The position numbers and the translations under genes were made by a program. From contig JASBNA010000016.1 in assembly GCA_038087015.1 (NCBI GenBank), positions 558,001 through 622,000 of the forward strand: DNA of 64,000 nt, read 5' to 3'. Source of the DNA: Cerrena zonata (Eukaryota > Basidiomycota > Agaricomycetes > Polyporales > Cerrenaceae). Positions 21,893 to 33,834 of the stretch are shown here, in pieces (the stretch's first letter is position 1; every line of letters begins with the position of its first letter). The notes under the pieces are model-generated. The model did no database searches, was not told the DNA's origin, and saw nothing but the letters and a program-made list of their open reading frames with translations.

Positions 21893-22690
21893 AATGTTCC
21901 CATTGTGTGGGTTATTACTCGAACCGTTTTCAATCGAGAACGGTCAAACCACAAATTCGGTCATGATCTCATGTGGTGAGTATTTTGCATTCTTTGTCGC
22001 TTGGAGGTATCTCAGTACATTCTCCATAGGTCATGTTTTTTGTCTAGATCACATTCGTCAACATTTTCGACGGTCGGGCGACTCGTGCCCCTTTCGATGT
22101 AGTGGCGAGATCTCGTGAGATTCATTGTTTCCCGTAAAGATTCTTTGTCTACCTCCAGACAAAGAGCCAAATGTGGTATCTGCTGTCTGCAAGTTCGTCT
22201 CTCCCCTTATCAGTCTTTGTCTTTTGCTGACTCATGACGCAGGGCAAATGCGGAAACACTCCTTGGTGTTTCAAAAGAATCGATTGTATGCAGCAGACTG
22301 AGTTATGAAGCCACAGTCTTACAAGAAAGATGCAAGAATCAAAATAATATACAATCCATGCTCGAGGCCGAACTGGGCGAAACTTTGCAGCGCAATACCG
22401 AATCGCGGGTCGAGCTTGAGGCACTTGAGGAAGCTTATAATCAACTTACACAATCTGTGTCCTTTTTGGAAGACCGCTTGCATCAACTAGAGAACTTGGT
22501 ATATCTGACGTTGTACTAGTATGTCGTTGTACTCACATTTCTTTCTCGTTCTCAGGATATCGCCCCATTCACTCTTCCACCGACTGCTATAGATGCGGAA
22601 CCCCCTGCCAAGCGTCGTCGGACCGCTTCCAAATCTGACAAAGAAGCTGGAGGGTCTGGAGATGCGCAATCAACACCGACAACTGAGTGA
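21893..22690 (+). CDS. RING/coiled-coil protein (copy B)
   Basis: Rebuilt from five exons. MFPLCGLLLEPF...VMISC joins across an intron (GTGAGT...CCATAG) to GHVFCLDHIRQHF...SCPFRC, then through short introns to a coiled coil (EAELGETLQRNTESRVELE, LTQSVSFLEDRLHQLE). It ends with a basic cluster AKRRRTAS, a likely nuclear signal, and PTTE. The visible ligands fit a C3HC4 RING (CGHVFC..H..., CP..C), but the first zinc cysteine position holds Phe at this ATG. Either an upstream exon supplies it, a one-base shift has occurred (the neighbouring frame reads CSHC), or the domain is damaged. Paralogous in layout to the gene at 11.5-12.2 kb; convergent with family copy 2. Confidence 0.6.
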
Positions 22691-22822
22691 TAATAACACG
22701 GTCCAGCACGTCCCACGTCTGTGTACTTGTAGTCGATCAAGGTAGATATCATTGACAACAAATATTATAGTCGGCTGTATGTATTAAAGTGTAATTAATG
22801 AAGACTCGATAATATTTAATAC

Positions 22823-24554
22823 TCAGTTAGCATTAAAGTCAAAGACGTTATTATCCATAGATAGACTGGATTGCTGATGGTTCGACAGTCCTTGGATCCA
22901 TTCTGGGTGGTACGCGTTGCACGGCAGTTTCTTGACCGGCCGAGAGAGATAATTTATTTTGCCCGAGCGCACTCTTGGGCGTGGGGGACGACCTCGTCTC
23001 CTTTCGCCATTGATCGGTTGATCGAGTTTTTGGAGCCACAGTCCTACAGAGGTGGCGCGCCAGGGCTTGACAAGTACACGGCCGAATTTAGTTCCACGCT
23101 CATCAGTGTCTGATTCATCCGAGCTCATACCATCGCGACCAAGGCGGTCAAGCATCTTCAAATCAGCCCCGACAGCCCATTTCCGACGGGCTTTGAGAAT
23201 CTACGTCATGAACACCATACGTCATGAACGATCACAAAACTGTGATTGAGAATCGAGAAAAACGCACCTCAAGCTTGCGATTGTTTCTCCTATGCACGCT
23301 CTTGGAAGTCTCAATTTCAGTAGGCACTTTACACTGCAGCGCAAACAAGGTTTGAAGGCGTTTCAGGTGAGTTAAAAACATAACTTGAATCACTTGTGGC
23401 TTGCGTTGTGCATATTTCTGGCAAGAGTTGAAGCTGTCGGCAAAAACCCGGCTTACGGACTGGTTGTATAGGGATCGCGGCTCCTTTCGGAGATCAGGCC
23501 GGAAGCTTTCAGCCGAACATGCTTCCCCGAAGTTTGGGTCGAAACGTTCGATTTCGTGTTCTGTTGGAAGGAGAGCCTCATCGAAAATATCATTGGACTT
23601 GAAGCGTTTCATTAAAAGTCTCGCGTGTTCTCTAACTTCTTCCTAGAGATACATTTTCATCATAAAAATTTCGTAAAAAGACAAGATTCCAGGAAGTATA
23701 GACATACTTGAATCTTAGACTTTAAGTCAGACGGGAGGTCCATGAAGATGTTTTCGTCGTCTGCGTCTTCATCATCGTTTTCGAGCGGTCGCGTATTTGA
23801 GGTAGAGGCTGAAGGGTGAACACATTCGGGCCTTAAATTACGGACTTCCTCCCTCAAGAGATTGAGATCTTTATTAGCTGTGACCATCCCCTCGGAGATA
23901 CGCGTTAGAACACGGGCTGGGAGTATGACATTTTGGGTTGAGAAGGATGTATGGATAGGAGGCTCTGGATCTATCAACATTGGTTGCACTGGTGACGGTA
24001 CTCTGGGGGTCATATCAATGAGAAGTGGCGACTGTAAAAGAAAGACAGGTGACTCTCGGTGATTACAATATCTCAAATTTATTGATTCACGCACCATTGG
24101 TAAGACTTCATTATTTGGTGTTGCATAAGTATTCAAAGTAGGAGTGCGTTCGAGTTCGAGCTGAAACGCATATGAACAATCAGCCAATGAATGTTCGAAC
24201 AGCACTCACAAAATCGGAAGGAGACCCAGCCCGGGAAGAAAATGGAGAAGGAGATCCGCGACTTAGCTGACTGGCCTCAGAGAAAGGTGAGGAATGTCTT
24301 GATTCGCGACTAAGTAAACTGGCTTGCGAGGAGAACGGAGAACGTGATATTGAGCTGGCTTGCGAGGAAAGGTACGAAGGTGATCTTGTTTCGCGTGTTT
24401 GGGAATTCGTTTGGGATAAATTGAGCTGCAGGGTTTATCAGTGGTGGTGCCATGAATGAGAGGCAAAATAGTGGCATACTGTGCGGATTCTCGCGTAACT
24501 ATGGATCACCGGAGTTCGATTTCCATCGTCTTGGTTCGGGTTTGGCGCATCCAT
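22823..24554 (-). CDS. Uncharacterised Agaricomycete family protein, copy 2
   Basis: Read from MDAPNPNQDDGN at 24554. An intron (GTGATC...CCTGCAG) leads to a Ser-rich stretch with repeated SSQAS/LSRES units. Further exons give an acidic, coiled-coil middle (ITVTANKDLNLLREEV-like, DDEDADDENIF) and the conserved end: CSAESFRPDL, QSVSRVFADSF, LDRLGRDGMSSDESD, KPWRATSVGLWLQKLD and KLPCNAYHPEWIQGL, ending VFDFNAN. Every block aligns by eye with copy 1 (for example GMSSDEED/GMSSDESD and LPHNAYNERW/LPCNAYHPEW), but divergence is high, so the duplication is old or the two were captured separately. The basic insert RRRGRPPRPR resembles an AT-hook core. Function unknown. Confidence 0.65.
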
Positions 24555-25025
24555 CGTAGGGAGGTGGTAGGAACGAATGAGATGGGTGACAAGACCTAAC
24601 TTCATTGTCAAGCCTTTATACAGGAGAATCCTGAAGTCAAAGGCTCGACAGTCGAAACTTTGACTTTGGCCATCATTATGCTAATGTCAATCAGTCTGCG
24701 CCGTGAAGGGAATAAATACCAAAATCGTTTCCTCCATAGCAGTGTATGGTCGTAACCATTGAGTTTAATAGTGCAGACATCTGAGGAATAAGTTATACTG
24801 GTATCCGGGTACGAAAACTTTGGGATGCGATCGGATGAAAGCTTAATTCACTTCAGTTTCTTGATTTGATAATTGTCCTCACGTGACGCGGGCCACAGCT
24901 TAAGCGCTTCGATTTCTACTTCCGAAGTCAAGGACTAGTTTCACTTCAGCCACCGAGAACATTCTCCATCTCAGCCTTGTACTTGTCTTGAACTAACGCC
25001 ACTCTCTTGGATATTCGTTAGCTAC
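24555..25025. other. Divergent promoter region inside the element
   Basis: 471 bp between the start codons of family copy 2 (-) and the disordered acidic protein (+). No repeat or RNA gene recognised. Confidence 0.35.
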
Positions 25026-26488
25026 ATGGAAGAAGAATCGAGAACCCATAGGAATGATTCAAAGGTATGCGACTGAACATATGATATGTGTCTACTGCGA
25101 CTCATTCACGTTCGTGCGGCAGAGCATTCCTTTCAACCTGCGGCAATTCTCTCGTTGTTTGCTCTCTCCTATGGTCCCTAAGATGTAAGTACTCCCTTAA
25201 TATACACACTGCGCTGTAACCAATACCCGTTGCAGCTCCTCGTCCCACACTCCCCCTGATAGTTATATCCATAGCGCGGGTGCCTTCAAGCATTTGCCAC
25301 TTCCTGTACCACGCGTAGTTCAAACTCCCTCGGTGGATGAAGGGCCTAGCATACAACCTGGAGCTCATTCCCGTATTAGAAATCAGAGCAGTACCAAGAA
25401 AACTTCTCGTGGGTCTCGCGAGAAGGGTAACCCCTCTAGGCCGCCGATTTCTCTGCATCCCTTGACGGCTCTACCTGAATCGGGGAGAACATCAGAATGT
25501 GACTTCTGGAACCCTAATGCTAGCGATGGTAGTCCTACACGCGTCCCTTCATCCTTGGTTTCGAGAATCCCTCCAGCCCGTGGTGTTCATACTGCCCCCC
25601 AGTCTTCATCCTCCACCCCTGGTAGTAACACTGCACTCAGCTCATATGATCCAGTGCCCTTTAACCTAAACCCGCCACATCGCAGACGCGACCATCGATT
25701 TGGCTCAACTGACCTAACCACTCCTCGTGCCTCCAACAGGGGTACCCGCCAACCTCATACACCCACACCAGCTGCTTTATCGGAAGTAATGGGAGAAGAT
25801 CCTCCAGTATCAGATTCTCAATCTGAAGATGAATCTGAATTTGAGGCCGAATCCGAATCTGAGGTCGCATCCGAATCTGCGGTCGCATCCGAATCTGAGG
25901 TTGAATCCGAATCCGAGTCTGAATCTTTGCCTGGGCCTGGTTCCGACATTGATTCTGATTCTGAACTTGATACCGCGGCCGATCCTCTTACCACTACTCC
26001 CGTTGGTTCCCCTCCTCGTGCTCCACGAACTCGTCCGTCTATTGTATCTTCAAGGGAACCGAATTTCTCTCCCGCCAGCTTGTCCAAACAACTGCGCTTC
26101 ATGAAGAAGGACGGCCAATTTATAACCTATAGCTATACTACACATATGGCTATCGACATGCCCCCTGAACTTGCCGAACTCGAGCTTGGAACACTATTCG
26201 TTCGTCTCAATCCCGACACTCTAGATGTCGCACAGGTTTGGACGTGGACATCGAGAAATGTCTGGGTTGTCTGTCAAGATGGCGATGCTCACCCTATCTT
26301 CTCTCACCGCTGTCTCTCGATTAGGAGCATTGCTGGACGGACCGAAGCAAACTGGGTCCTCAAGACTACTTACAAAACCTATAGACAACGGGAGTTAAGG
26401 CAACAATTACTAGCTCAGGTATGGTTTTTTATCATTGTCAATGATTGTCCCTAATTAATGTCTTCAGTATGGCATCAACTCGACTTGA
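25026..26488 (+). CDS. Disordered acidic protein with Ser/Glu repeats, unknown family
   Basis: Four exons: 25026-25064, 25123-25184, 25236-26418 and 26468-26488, starting MEEESRTHRNDSK and ending AQYGINST. The first 260 residues are Pro/Ser/Thr-rich and lack order. A tract of Ser-Glu repeats (SESEVASESAVASESEV) follows, then an acidic patch. The last ~130 residues look folded: LSKQLRFMKKDGQFITYSY, LAELELGTLFVRLNPD and AQVWTWTSRNVWVVCQDGD. I do not recognise the fold. Introns are 58, 51 and 49 nt with normal ends. It is tandem with the WD40 gene 345 bp downstream. Confidence 0.55.
25827..25930 (+). repeat. Coding minisatellite, (GAA/G)TC(T/C)GA-type Ser-Glu repeats
   Basis: Imperfect hexamer units GAATCT/GAATCC/GAGGTC recur in register and encode alternating Ser and Glu with Val or Ala. 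It is purine-rich on the coding strand and prone to length change by slippage. Confidence 0.7.
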
Positions 26489-26832
26489 GCAAGAGGTTTT
26501 CAAGTTCAACCATTTCTCGTGATTGACGACCATGCGCCTCGTGCCTCATGGCAATTTTTTCGGTATTCCTCATTTCAATCTTTTTGTTTTTCTAGTTCTG
26601 CGATCGTGCACAGTGCGCCTCTTGTAATTCGCCTATAAAACTGCAAGTTTATCCTAGATCTCTCTAATATATTGTTCATATTTATGCTCAGTTTTTTTCT
26701 ATTTTGACTCGGAGTGACCCACGCGAAATCGAAAGTTAAGATGAAATCACCTCGTACTAAATCACAAAGAACGATGTCTGCCACACGTGTTATAGTCTTC
26801 TTTGTTGCGTTCATTATCCGTTCTTTGTTACA
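26489..26832. other. Intergenic between two tandem cargo genes
   Basis: 344 bp, T-rich on the plus strand; presumably the 3' end of the acidic-protein gene and the promoter of the WD40 gene. No further feature recognised. Confidence 0.3.
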
Positions 26833-28674
26833 ATGCGCCAGTATAGTTGTACAAACATTCTACAAGATTTCACAGACTCTATCACTTGTCTGGAGTTTTC
26901 CCCCGATGGTAAATTCCTAGCTGTCGGTACGGCGGACGCGACTCTCGCGATTATCGAAATCCAGTCTATGAAGTCTCAACGATGCTTCAAGAGACATTCC
27001 GCTGTCACTGCTTTACTGTGGTATGGCTCTGAAATCCCAGGACCATTGTTGATTATTGGATTCCATGACGGAACTGTAGAGTTGCTAAAGGTTTGGCATC
27101 GTGATGTTAATAACTTGTAATGGATTGTTCGTACTAACATATACTACGACAGGGACTTGCAAGGATCAGCGTCGTTGAGGATTCGGCAAGCTTTGTAGGC
27201 CCAGTAGCGCATCTTGCATATAGCGAGAGTCCCGAATACGGAGAATACCTTGCCGTTTCCGCCAGAGAGGATGTAATCATCTTGAAAAACCAAGGTTCAA
27301 TCATCCTCCCGATTTCCAACGTTTTCTTCTGTTCTCATAATTCTTTGTACAGATACGGGTTATTGGAAAACCTTTCTGACAATGCCTCGGCCTGAAGGGA
27401 AATTGGATCGTCCTGTCGAGCCCCGTGCAGTGTATTGGGCGCGTGCTGGACATACCATCGTTGTGTGCTACTTGAACCACGGATTTATGTGAGTTGATAT
27501 ATTTACAACTCGTGATTGAATGCTGATGACCTTTCAGATCATACAATCTTTCCGATCCATGTTCACCCAATTGGGTTTTGCCCATAGACAGGCGAATGTA
27601 CGTATGGTTTCATTTCAGCAGTGAAGATACTTACCGTCGGTCTCAAACTATAGTGCATATTCGGATTTTTCAAAGAAAACAGGTCGCATTGCGTTTAGTA
27701 ATCTTTACGATGGGTTCACTGTGTATGAGCTCACCCCATATGACTTCGAATACTGGAACATCCAGAGGAAGAATGACAATAATGTTCCTCTCCCGGTTTG
27801 CTTTATCCACAACGACGAAGATATTCTTATGGGTAGTCCCTTTGGGCAAGTATGTATTACAAGTGCGGGTGATACTACGGGGGGAAGGCACACACTGTAT
27901 AACTTACATCATAAATGTGAGTGTACCTGCAGTCGTTTCGATCAATATAATTTATATTAATGAACTCTTCACAGCCCTTCCGGTACAGAGTTTGGTTAGT
28001 ATAGCTTACCGTGTCCAGTATATTACACTTACACTAACCAACCCGCACAGGCATATCAAGAAACACCAACGGGTAGCATGATTGCCACTGGAACGTTCTC
28101 GGGGTTAGGAAGTACTGTATGGATATGGCAATCTCCGTCTGGTCAGAGCGCACAGAATATAAAGCTCAACAAGTCATCAGGTCAAGATATGGAGGATACT
28201 ACACCAGTCCCCGCCGATTCAACTAAGCCCAGGTCAACTCGCTTTCCAAATAATCGCCTTCGTGAGAACATGCGGGCACCAGCCGTGCAATATTCCATGA
28301 GCAAGATTGTTCTTGTAGGAGCAGTGCTGTGTATACTTTGTCTATACCTATTTTACACCTTACCGGTGAGTACTACAGTCCATGTATTTCATGGCAGTTC
28401 ATCGAAGAAATTCCCTAAATATTCACACCAGCACTACCCTTCAAGTCTCTCCCGCATTTCGCCGTCATCTCTTGACGCAGGTTCTCATGTCAAGAGGAAC
28501 CTAATACGTATGATGTCGGCGGTTTTCAATGATTTCTATCGACAATGGAGTGGTTCGAAGCTGATGCTTAAGCCTCGGTTGTATTTGCGAGCTGGCAAGC
28601 TCTTCATCAACAAGCTCGGCGACTGGTGGAAGGTGTTTTGGACGCTTGTGGATGAGATAGAAGAGGATTATTGA
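26833..28674 (+). CDS. WD40-repeat protein with C-terminal membrane segment
   Basis: Starts MRQYSCTNILQDF with a clear WD40 blade (ITCLEFSPDGKFLAVGTAD, AVTALLWYG). More blades follow after short introns: VGPVAHLAYSESPEYGEYLAV, GHTIVVCYLNHGF, SNLYDGFTVYELTPYDFEYW, then SMIATGTFSGLGSTVWIW. The last exon has a 20-residue hydrophobic span (VLVGAVLCILCLYLFYTL) and a basic tail ending EIEEDY. I recall the same layout, beta-propeller plus one membrane helix, as an expanded mushroom family with unknown role. One junction near 27595-27690 could not be solved with simple GT...AG splicing in frame, so either an extra small exon or a frameshift is present there. It stops 97 bp before the right transposon arm. 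Confidence 0.6.
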
Positions 28675-29021
28675 GCTGGATGTACGGTACATAGGGACTG
28701 GCAAACTCGGAGTCGTGACTGCAGAGTATCAGTTCGGACGTCTGAGAATTGATCGTAAATATGTGTCACCGATCGATGTTCCGTGTTAGCGCCAGGCATT
28801 TCGAATATCGAAGATTGAGGATTCTTCGTTGTCTGTTTGACCCCGCCTTTGCCTCTGAGCCGTCCATTTTTCTGCGGCTATATTCGGTATCGCATCGAGT
28901 CTTCGGTTGCCAGTCTGCTTTGTCGATACGCCCCACAGCCCCTTCGTAAGTCCGATATTCGTTATTATTAAGCAACGTTTGAAACGTTTTCAGCAACATA
29001 TAGCCCAATTCGTTTCAGACA

Positions 29022-32000
29022 ATGGATGGAAGATCCAGACCGGCGAATAGGCAGTTTCACCACCGACGACCGAGAGCAACCCTTGGTATTGAGGATGACT
29101 GGGACCCAGTATTGCTTCCCAGGCTGGTGCCCGCTTGGCTTGTCGACCTCGAGGCAATCGTGTGAGTTCCGCTTTACAACCTCGTTTTCTTGTTCTACGG
29201 ATGTGTGGTCCAATTTGCCTCAGACAGGGGATTGAAAACAGGGATCGACGAACGAACAGGTTGGCGAAGCTGCCATATCTGGTGTGTCTCTTTGTCTGTC
29301 TGGTTAGGTACGGAAAGGTACTGAACTTTACGATCAGAGCGTTCATGCTCAGTGAACGAAGATCTCCGATCCTCAATCGGTCATGGATACAAATTCGCAG
29401 GAGTACCATGCGCTTCTATGCATGGTGAGTACAATATCTTCCTTGTTTTTCCACCCTCGGGGACTGGTTGCCGACTGGCGACTGACTTTTTGAAGATACA
29501 AGCTTGTATTTGAGACACACCTGACCATCCGAGCACCTGTAGTGGTCGCATGGTCATATACACCGGAAGCTGTAGAACCTGTGTCTACGGACTGTCAATT
29601 GGGATCTGATATTGGAACAAGCATCGTCGTGAGTCCCTAATCTTGTGGCATATTGACGCCTTTGATAAATACAGATGTTGACTTGTATTCTCTCATGCAG
29701 CGGCTGTATATATGTGGGTCCCTATCGCCATATACATGGACTCACGCATTGCTTGTCCTTCTGCGCTCCTACGGTACGTGCCGTGTGTTCATTCAGAGAC
29801 GTTAACTAACATTTTCACTTGTCAATAGCAAATCTCGTAATGCGGCCGGAAGAAAGGAGCGTTAAAGAGCGATACTTGAAGGCACTTTCGCAGATCCAGC
29901 AAGATGATACCGCCGCGGCAGCAATATTCTCCAACACCCTATCCGGTCAGGATTTCCCCCTCGATGGTGTCGTCGCAGATGGACCGTATGCAACACCAAC
30001 AAACATCACTTCTATAGACCTCCAACATCTACTTGATCTGAAGCTCCTGAAGCAGCATCTATCACAACTTCAGTCCCGGTTTCCGGTTATCTCGACTTTA
30101 TCCTTTGTCCGGCCCCAACAGTTTATTGCCTCTCACCCCTACCCACATGCGAACACGTCCCTAGCCGTTAACAGCGGCGACTGTGCATTAGATTTGCGTT
30201 CAAGCTCGAACTCAGTCTTTCTCAGCTACGAGAGCACGATCTTCGATGTCTTGACGACTTTGAACCGGATCCCAATGGCCCCTGAACACCTCTCTGTTCA
30301 GCGAGCCCTCCATAGTCGTCTGATTGCTGAGGCCGCACAGACCCTTAGTGACCTAGACATGACCAAGGAGCTTGAGTGGAATAAGCAGAAACACGTTTTG
30401 GGACAGAGTCATGTTAATTCCCCCAATCCGGCCTTTGTTGACACAGGTAAGAATCCCTCTTATGTCTTTCTATAACACAGCTCTAATATATTTCTAGCAC
30501 CCTACTTCGCCCATTCTCACAGCTTCAGGACACCTCGAGACGCCGTTATCACTGCTTCCCACCTACTCGCATTAATCCTTCATCTCCTTTTCGGCTTAGC
30601 ACGACGACCGACGATCCTTTTACTGCATGGGCTACGAACCATCATCAAACTATCGATGATTTTGGCTTCAGGACGCCAGCCTTCTACGTCAAACGTATGG
30701 AAGGATGTTTCCATTGATCCGAACACCATCGCAAGACGTTACCACTTGGACCCTGTTGTCCACCCGTATATCTGCTGTCCGACCTGTTTCACGTTGTACC
30801 CCCCTGACTCTGCCCCAAATCTATGTACTTCACGCGATGTAGACAAGGGTCCATGTGGTGCCGCACTCTTTCAAACTCGCGTTATCCGCGCTAGAGAACA
30901 CAGAGCTGCTATTCGCTACTACTACCACCAGGATATGAAGGAGTGGATGGCTCGGTTCCTTTCGCGTCCCGAAATCGATACCGCTCTTGATTCGGTACCG
31001 AATGGAATGTCCGATGATGGCTATATTGTTGACATATGGGGAGGTGATGGTTTACGATCCTTTCTTGGGCCTGACGGACGTACACCATTTGTAACTTCTG
31101 CATCACAAGATGGCTCTCTTCGCCTTGTGTTCGGCCTAGGAATCGACGGATTCAATTCTTACAGGAACATCCAGGCAAAGAAGAAGGCGACCTCAACCGG
31201 TATTTACCTCGTTTGCCTCAACCTCCCCCCGGAGATGCGATACCTCCCAGAGAATATCTACCTTGTCGGAGTGGTCCCTGGTCCAAATAAACCCAATCTA
31301 GATCAGCTCAACCCCATCTTAGACCTTTTGGTCAAGGATCTGAATGAGTTTTGGACTCCTGGTGTCCGATATACGCGCACAGCGAACCATCCGAACGGAC
31401 GTCATGTCAACGCCGCCCTCGTCCCTCTTGTATCCGATCTCCAGGCCACTCGTCAAGTCGCCGGCTTTAGCTTTCCGCGCCATCGCCTTTTTTGTAGCTA
31501 TTGCTACTTGCAGAAGAGTAAAATAGAAGACTTCGATCGGTCCAAATGGCCCCCTCGTACACTAGCTCGCCATCGTCAAGCTGCGCGAGCCTGGAAAGAG
31601 GCATCGGATGGCGCCACCCGCAAGAACATTCTGGACAACCATGGTGTTAGATGGTCGTCTTTGTTGAATCTCCCCTACTGGAATCCGCTCAAATTTGCTG
31701 TGGTCGACTCCATGCACAACCACTACCTTGGGCTCTTGCAAAATCACATTCGTGCTATTTGGGGGATCAACGTGGAGAAGTCTGACGGTGAAGGATATAC
31801 CGACCCTGTTAATAAGGTCCCTCCTCGCCCGAATGATGAGGATATGCAAACGGGGAATGATTACCTTGTTGAAGGAGATCGGAAGAAACTTTTATCTTTG
31901 AAGAGCAGCGTCCTTTATCATCTTTGCGTAGACAGGGACCTTCGACGTGGCACAGGTAAGAAAGACATGGTTCGAGACCTTCTAGCTTCGGTCAGTAATT

Positions 32001-33834
32001 ATCATATTCTTTCTGATAGTCACCTACTAAATCTTATCATGATTAGCAACCGGTGAACAGCATGGAACCGATTCCATCTACTCCCACTACATCGAACAGA
32101 CCTCCTCTCTCGGAGGAATGTGAAGGTGTCCGACACCTCGTTCAGACTCGCTGCTCTTTGACGACCCTGGCTAGGAAACGTAAACCACTTCTTATTGAAT
32201 TATGTCAACATTACGGAATATCTGCGGATGGATTCAAGAACGACCTGGCGGAAAGGTTATTGAATTTTGCTGTAAGTTTATATAGTTCCGTCTCTCCCGT
32301 GTTCAGTGCTCTGATATCTTATAGCGTGCAACTGATCTCCCCATACCCAATGTGAGCATTCAAATAATCGCACAATCTGCCTACTAACTCCTCGTGCATG
32401 TGATAGGTCGAAACCCAGAGCAAATCCTCTAGTGTTCTTGGTAGCGGCGTTCTTGCTGAGGTTCACAAGGACATGAAAACTGTCCAGTTACCGAGCTGGT
32501 TGCAGCCAGCACCTTCAACCTTCGGGATCACTGCTGGTGGTAAACTTAGTGCAGATGAATGGCGCGTGGTGTCTACCGTGCATCTAACATTTACATTGAT
32601 CAAATTGTGGGGGGGGTTGGATGATAGCGAACGAAGGAAGAAGATGCTGGACAACTACATGGATCTCATACGTGCCGTTAACATCGCAGGATCACTTCGT
32701 ATATCCGAACCTGACATCAAAGCGTACGACGATGCCTTGCTTCGATACCTAAACGGGATGAAGGATCTCTATAAACATGCCACTATCAAACCGAATCACC
32801 ATATCGCTATCCATCTTTCCGAGTTCTTGCGTGAATTTGGTCCGGTTCATTCATGGAGGGCGTATGCGTTTGAAAGATTCAATTATCTATTGCAGAGTTT
32901 GAATACAAATAAACAGTCTGGTAAGTCTACTCTTGTTCATTAACATGGTACGTCTTGCTATAAATGCCATTGTATTTTCACAGGTCAAATGGAGTCAACA
33001 TTCATGACTCAGATGTCTCGTGCAGCAAATCTACGTTCTGTTTTACGGCACTCCGAAGTACAGAATGCACTGGAGGAGATCATTACAACATACAGTGGGA
33101 TTCTCAATGAAGATCCTCGGGGTACTCGCATACGAGATGCTATGAGCCTCACCGAACTCAGTGTGGGACGCGGCGTAGCAGCCAATCCACGTACCGAAAC
33201 CCCACTAGATACCCCCATGTTCAGGTCCCTCCTTCACCGTCTCAACTACAACCAGATAGCCTCCGGGCGAATGCAATATGTCGATGAGCGAGACTATGCT
33301 CGTTGTCAACATCACCTTGCTCTACACCATGCTAGCACAACATGCGACTTAGTCAAGATTGGCGGCGTTAGCTTTCGCCCCGAGAAGAAGTCTCTGAAGG
33401 ACAGCAATGTTATGTATGTCGACTTCCGAAGCCCAGGCACATTCCGTGCAGGTCGTATCATACATATCTTTCTACACCGACGACCCACAGAGGGAGGCGA
33501 GCACATCGAAGAAACGTTCTTAGCCATTCGCCGTCTTCAGGAGCTGAACGAACAGCATGCACCCCAAGATTTCTTTCGGAAGTATGGAAAGGATGGTGGG
33601 TGTTTGTGCTATGATAGGTATGAGGATTCGGTCGACATCGTGTCATCTTCCGAGATCCTCTGTCATTTTGCTCGAACTCCTTATAAGTCGCTGACTCTTG
33701 GGGACTGTGTCCATGTCTTGCCGCTAGACCGTGTATGTTTTCTTCTTCATATACATTAGCCGAGGCTTACTGTTCTACATATCTAGTTGCTGCGTATCAC
33801 CAACCATTTGGAAGATGCAAATCAGGAAGCCTAG
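29022..33834 (+). CDS. Tnp2-family (CACTA/EnSpm-like) transposase, apparently intact
   Basis: DNA transposase that would cut and join the CACAG ends. From about 29834 the exons chain well: NLVMRPEERSVKERY..., then 30498-31952 or so with CCPTCFTLYP, GLGIDGFNSYRN, GVVPGPNKPNLDQLNP, RQVAGFSFPRHRLFCSYCYL and FAVVDSMHNHYLGLLQNHIR. After further introns come LSADEWRVVSTVHLT, IKPNHHIAIHLSEFLREFGP, HSWRAYAFERFNYLLQ and MESTFMTQMSRAANLR. Order and blocks are those of Transposase_21/Tnp2 proteins of Agaricomycetes; the Asp in IDGFN, the Asp in VDSMHN and the Glu in AFERF fit the DDE catalytic set (inference). The N-terminal exons (29022-29800) are uncertain. A last exon after TCTAG at 33786 ends NQEA at 33834; reading on without it stops at 33759. 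Confidence 0.85.
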
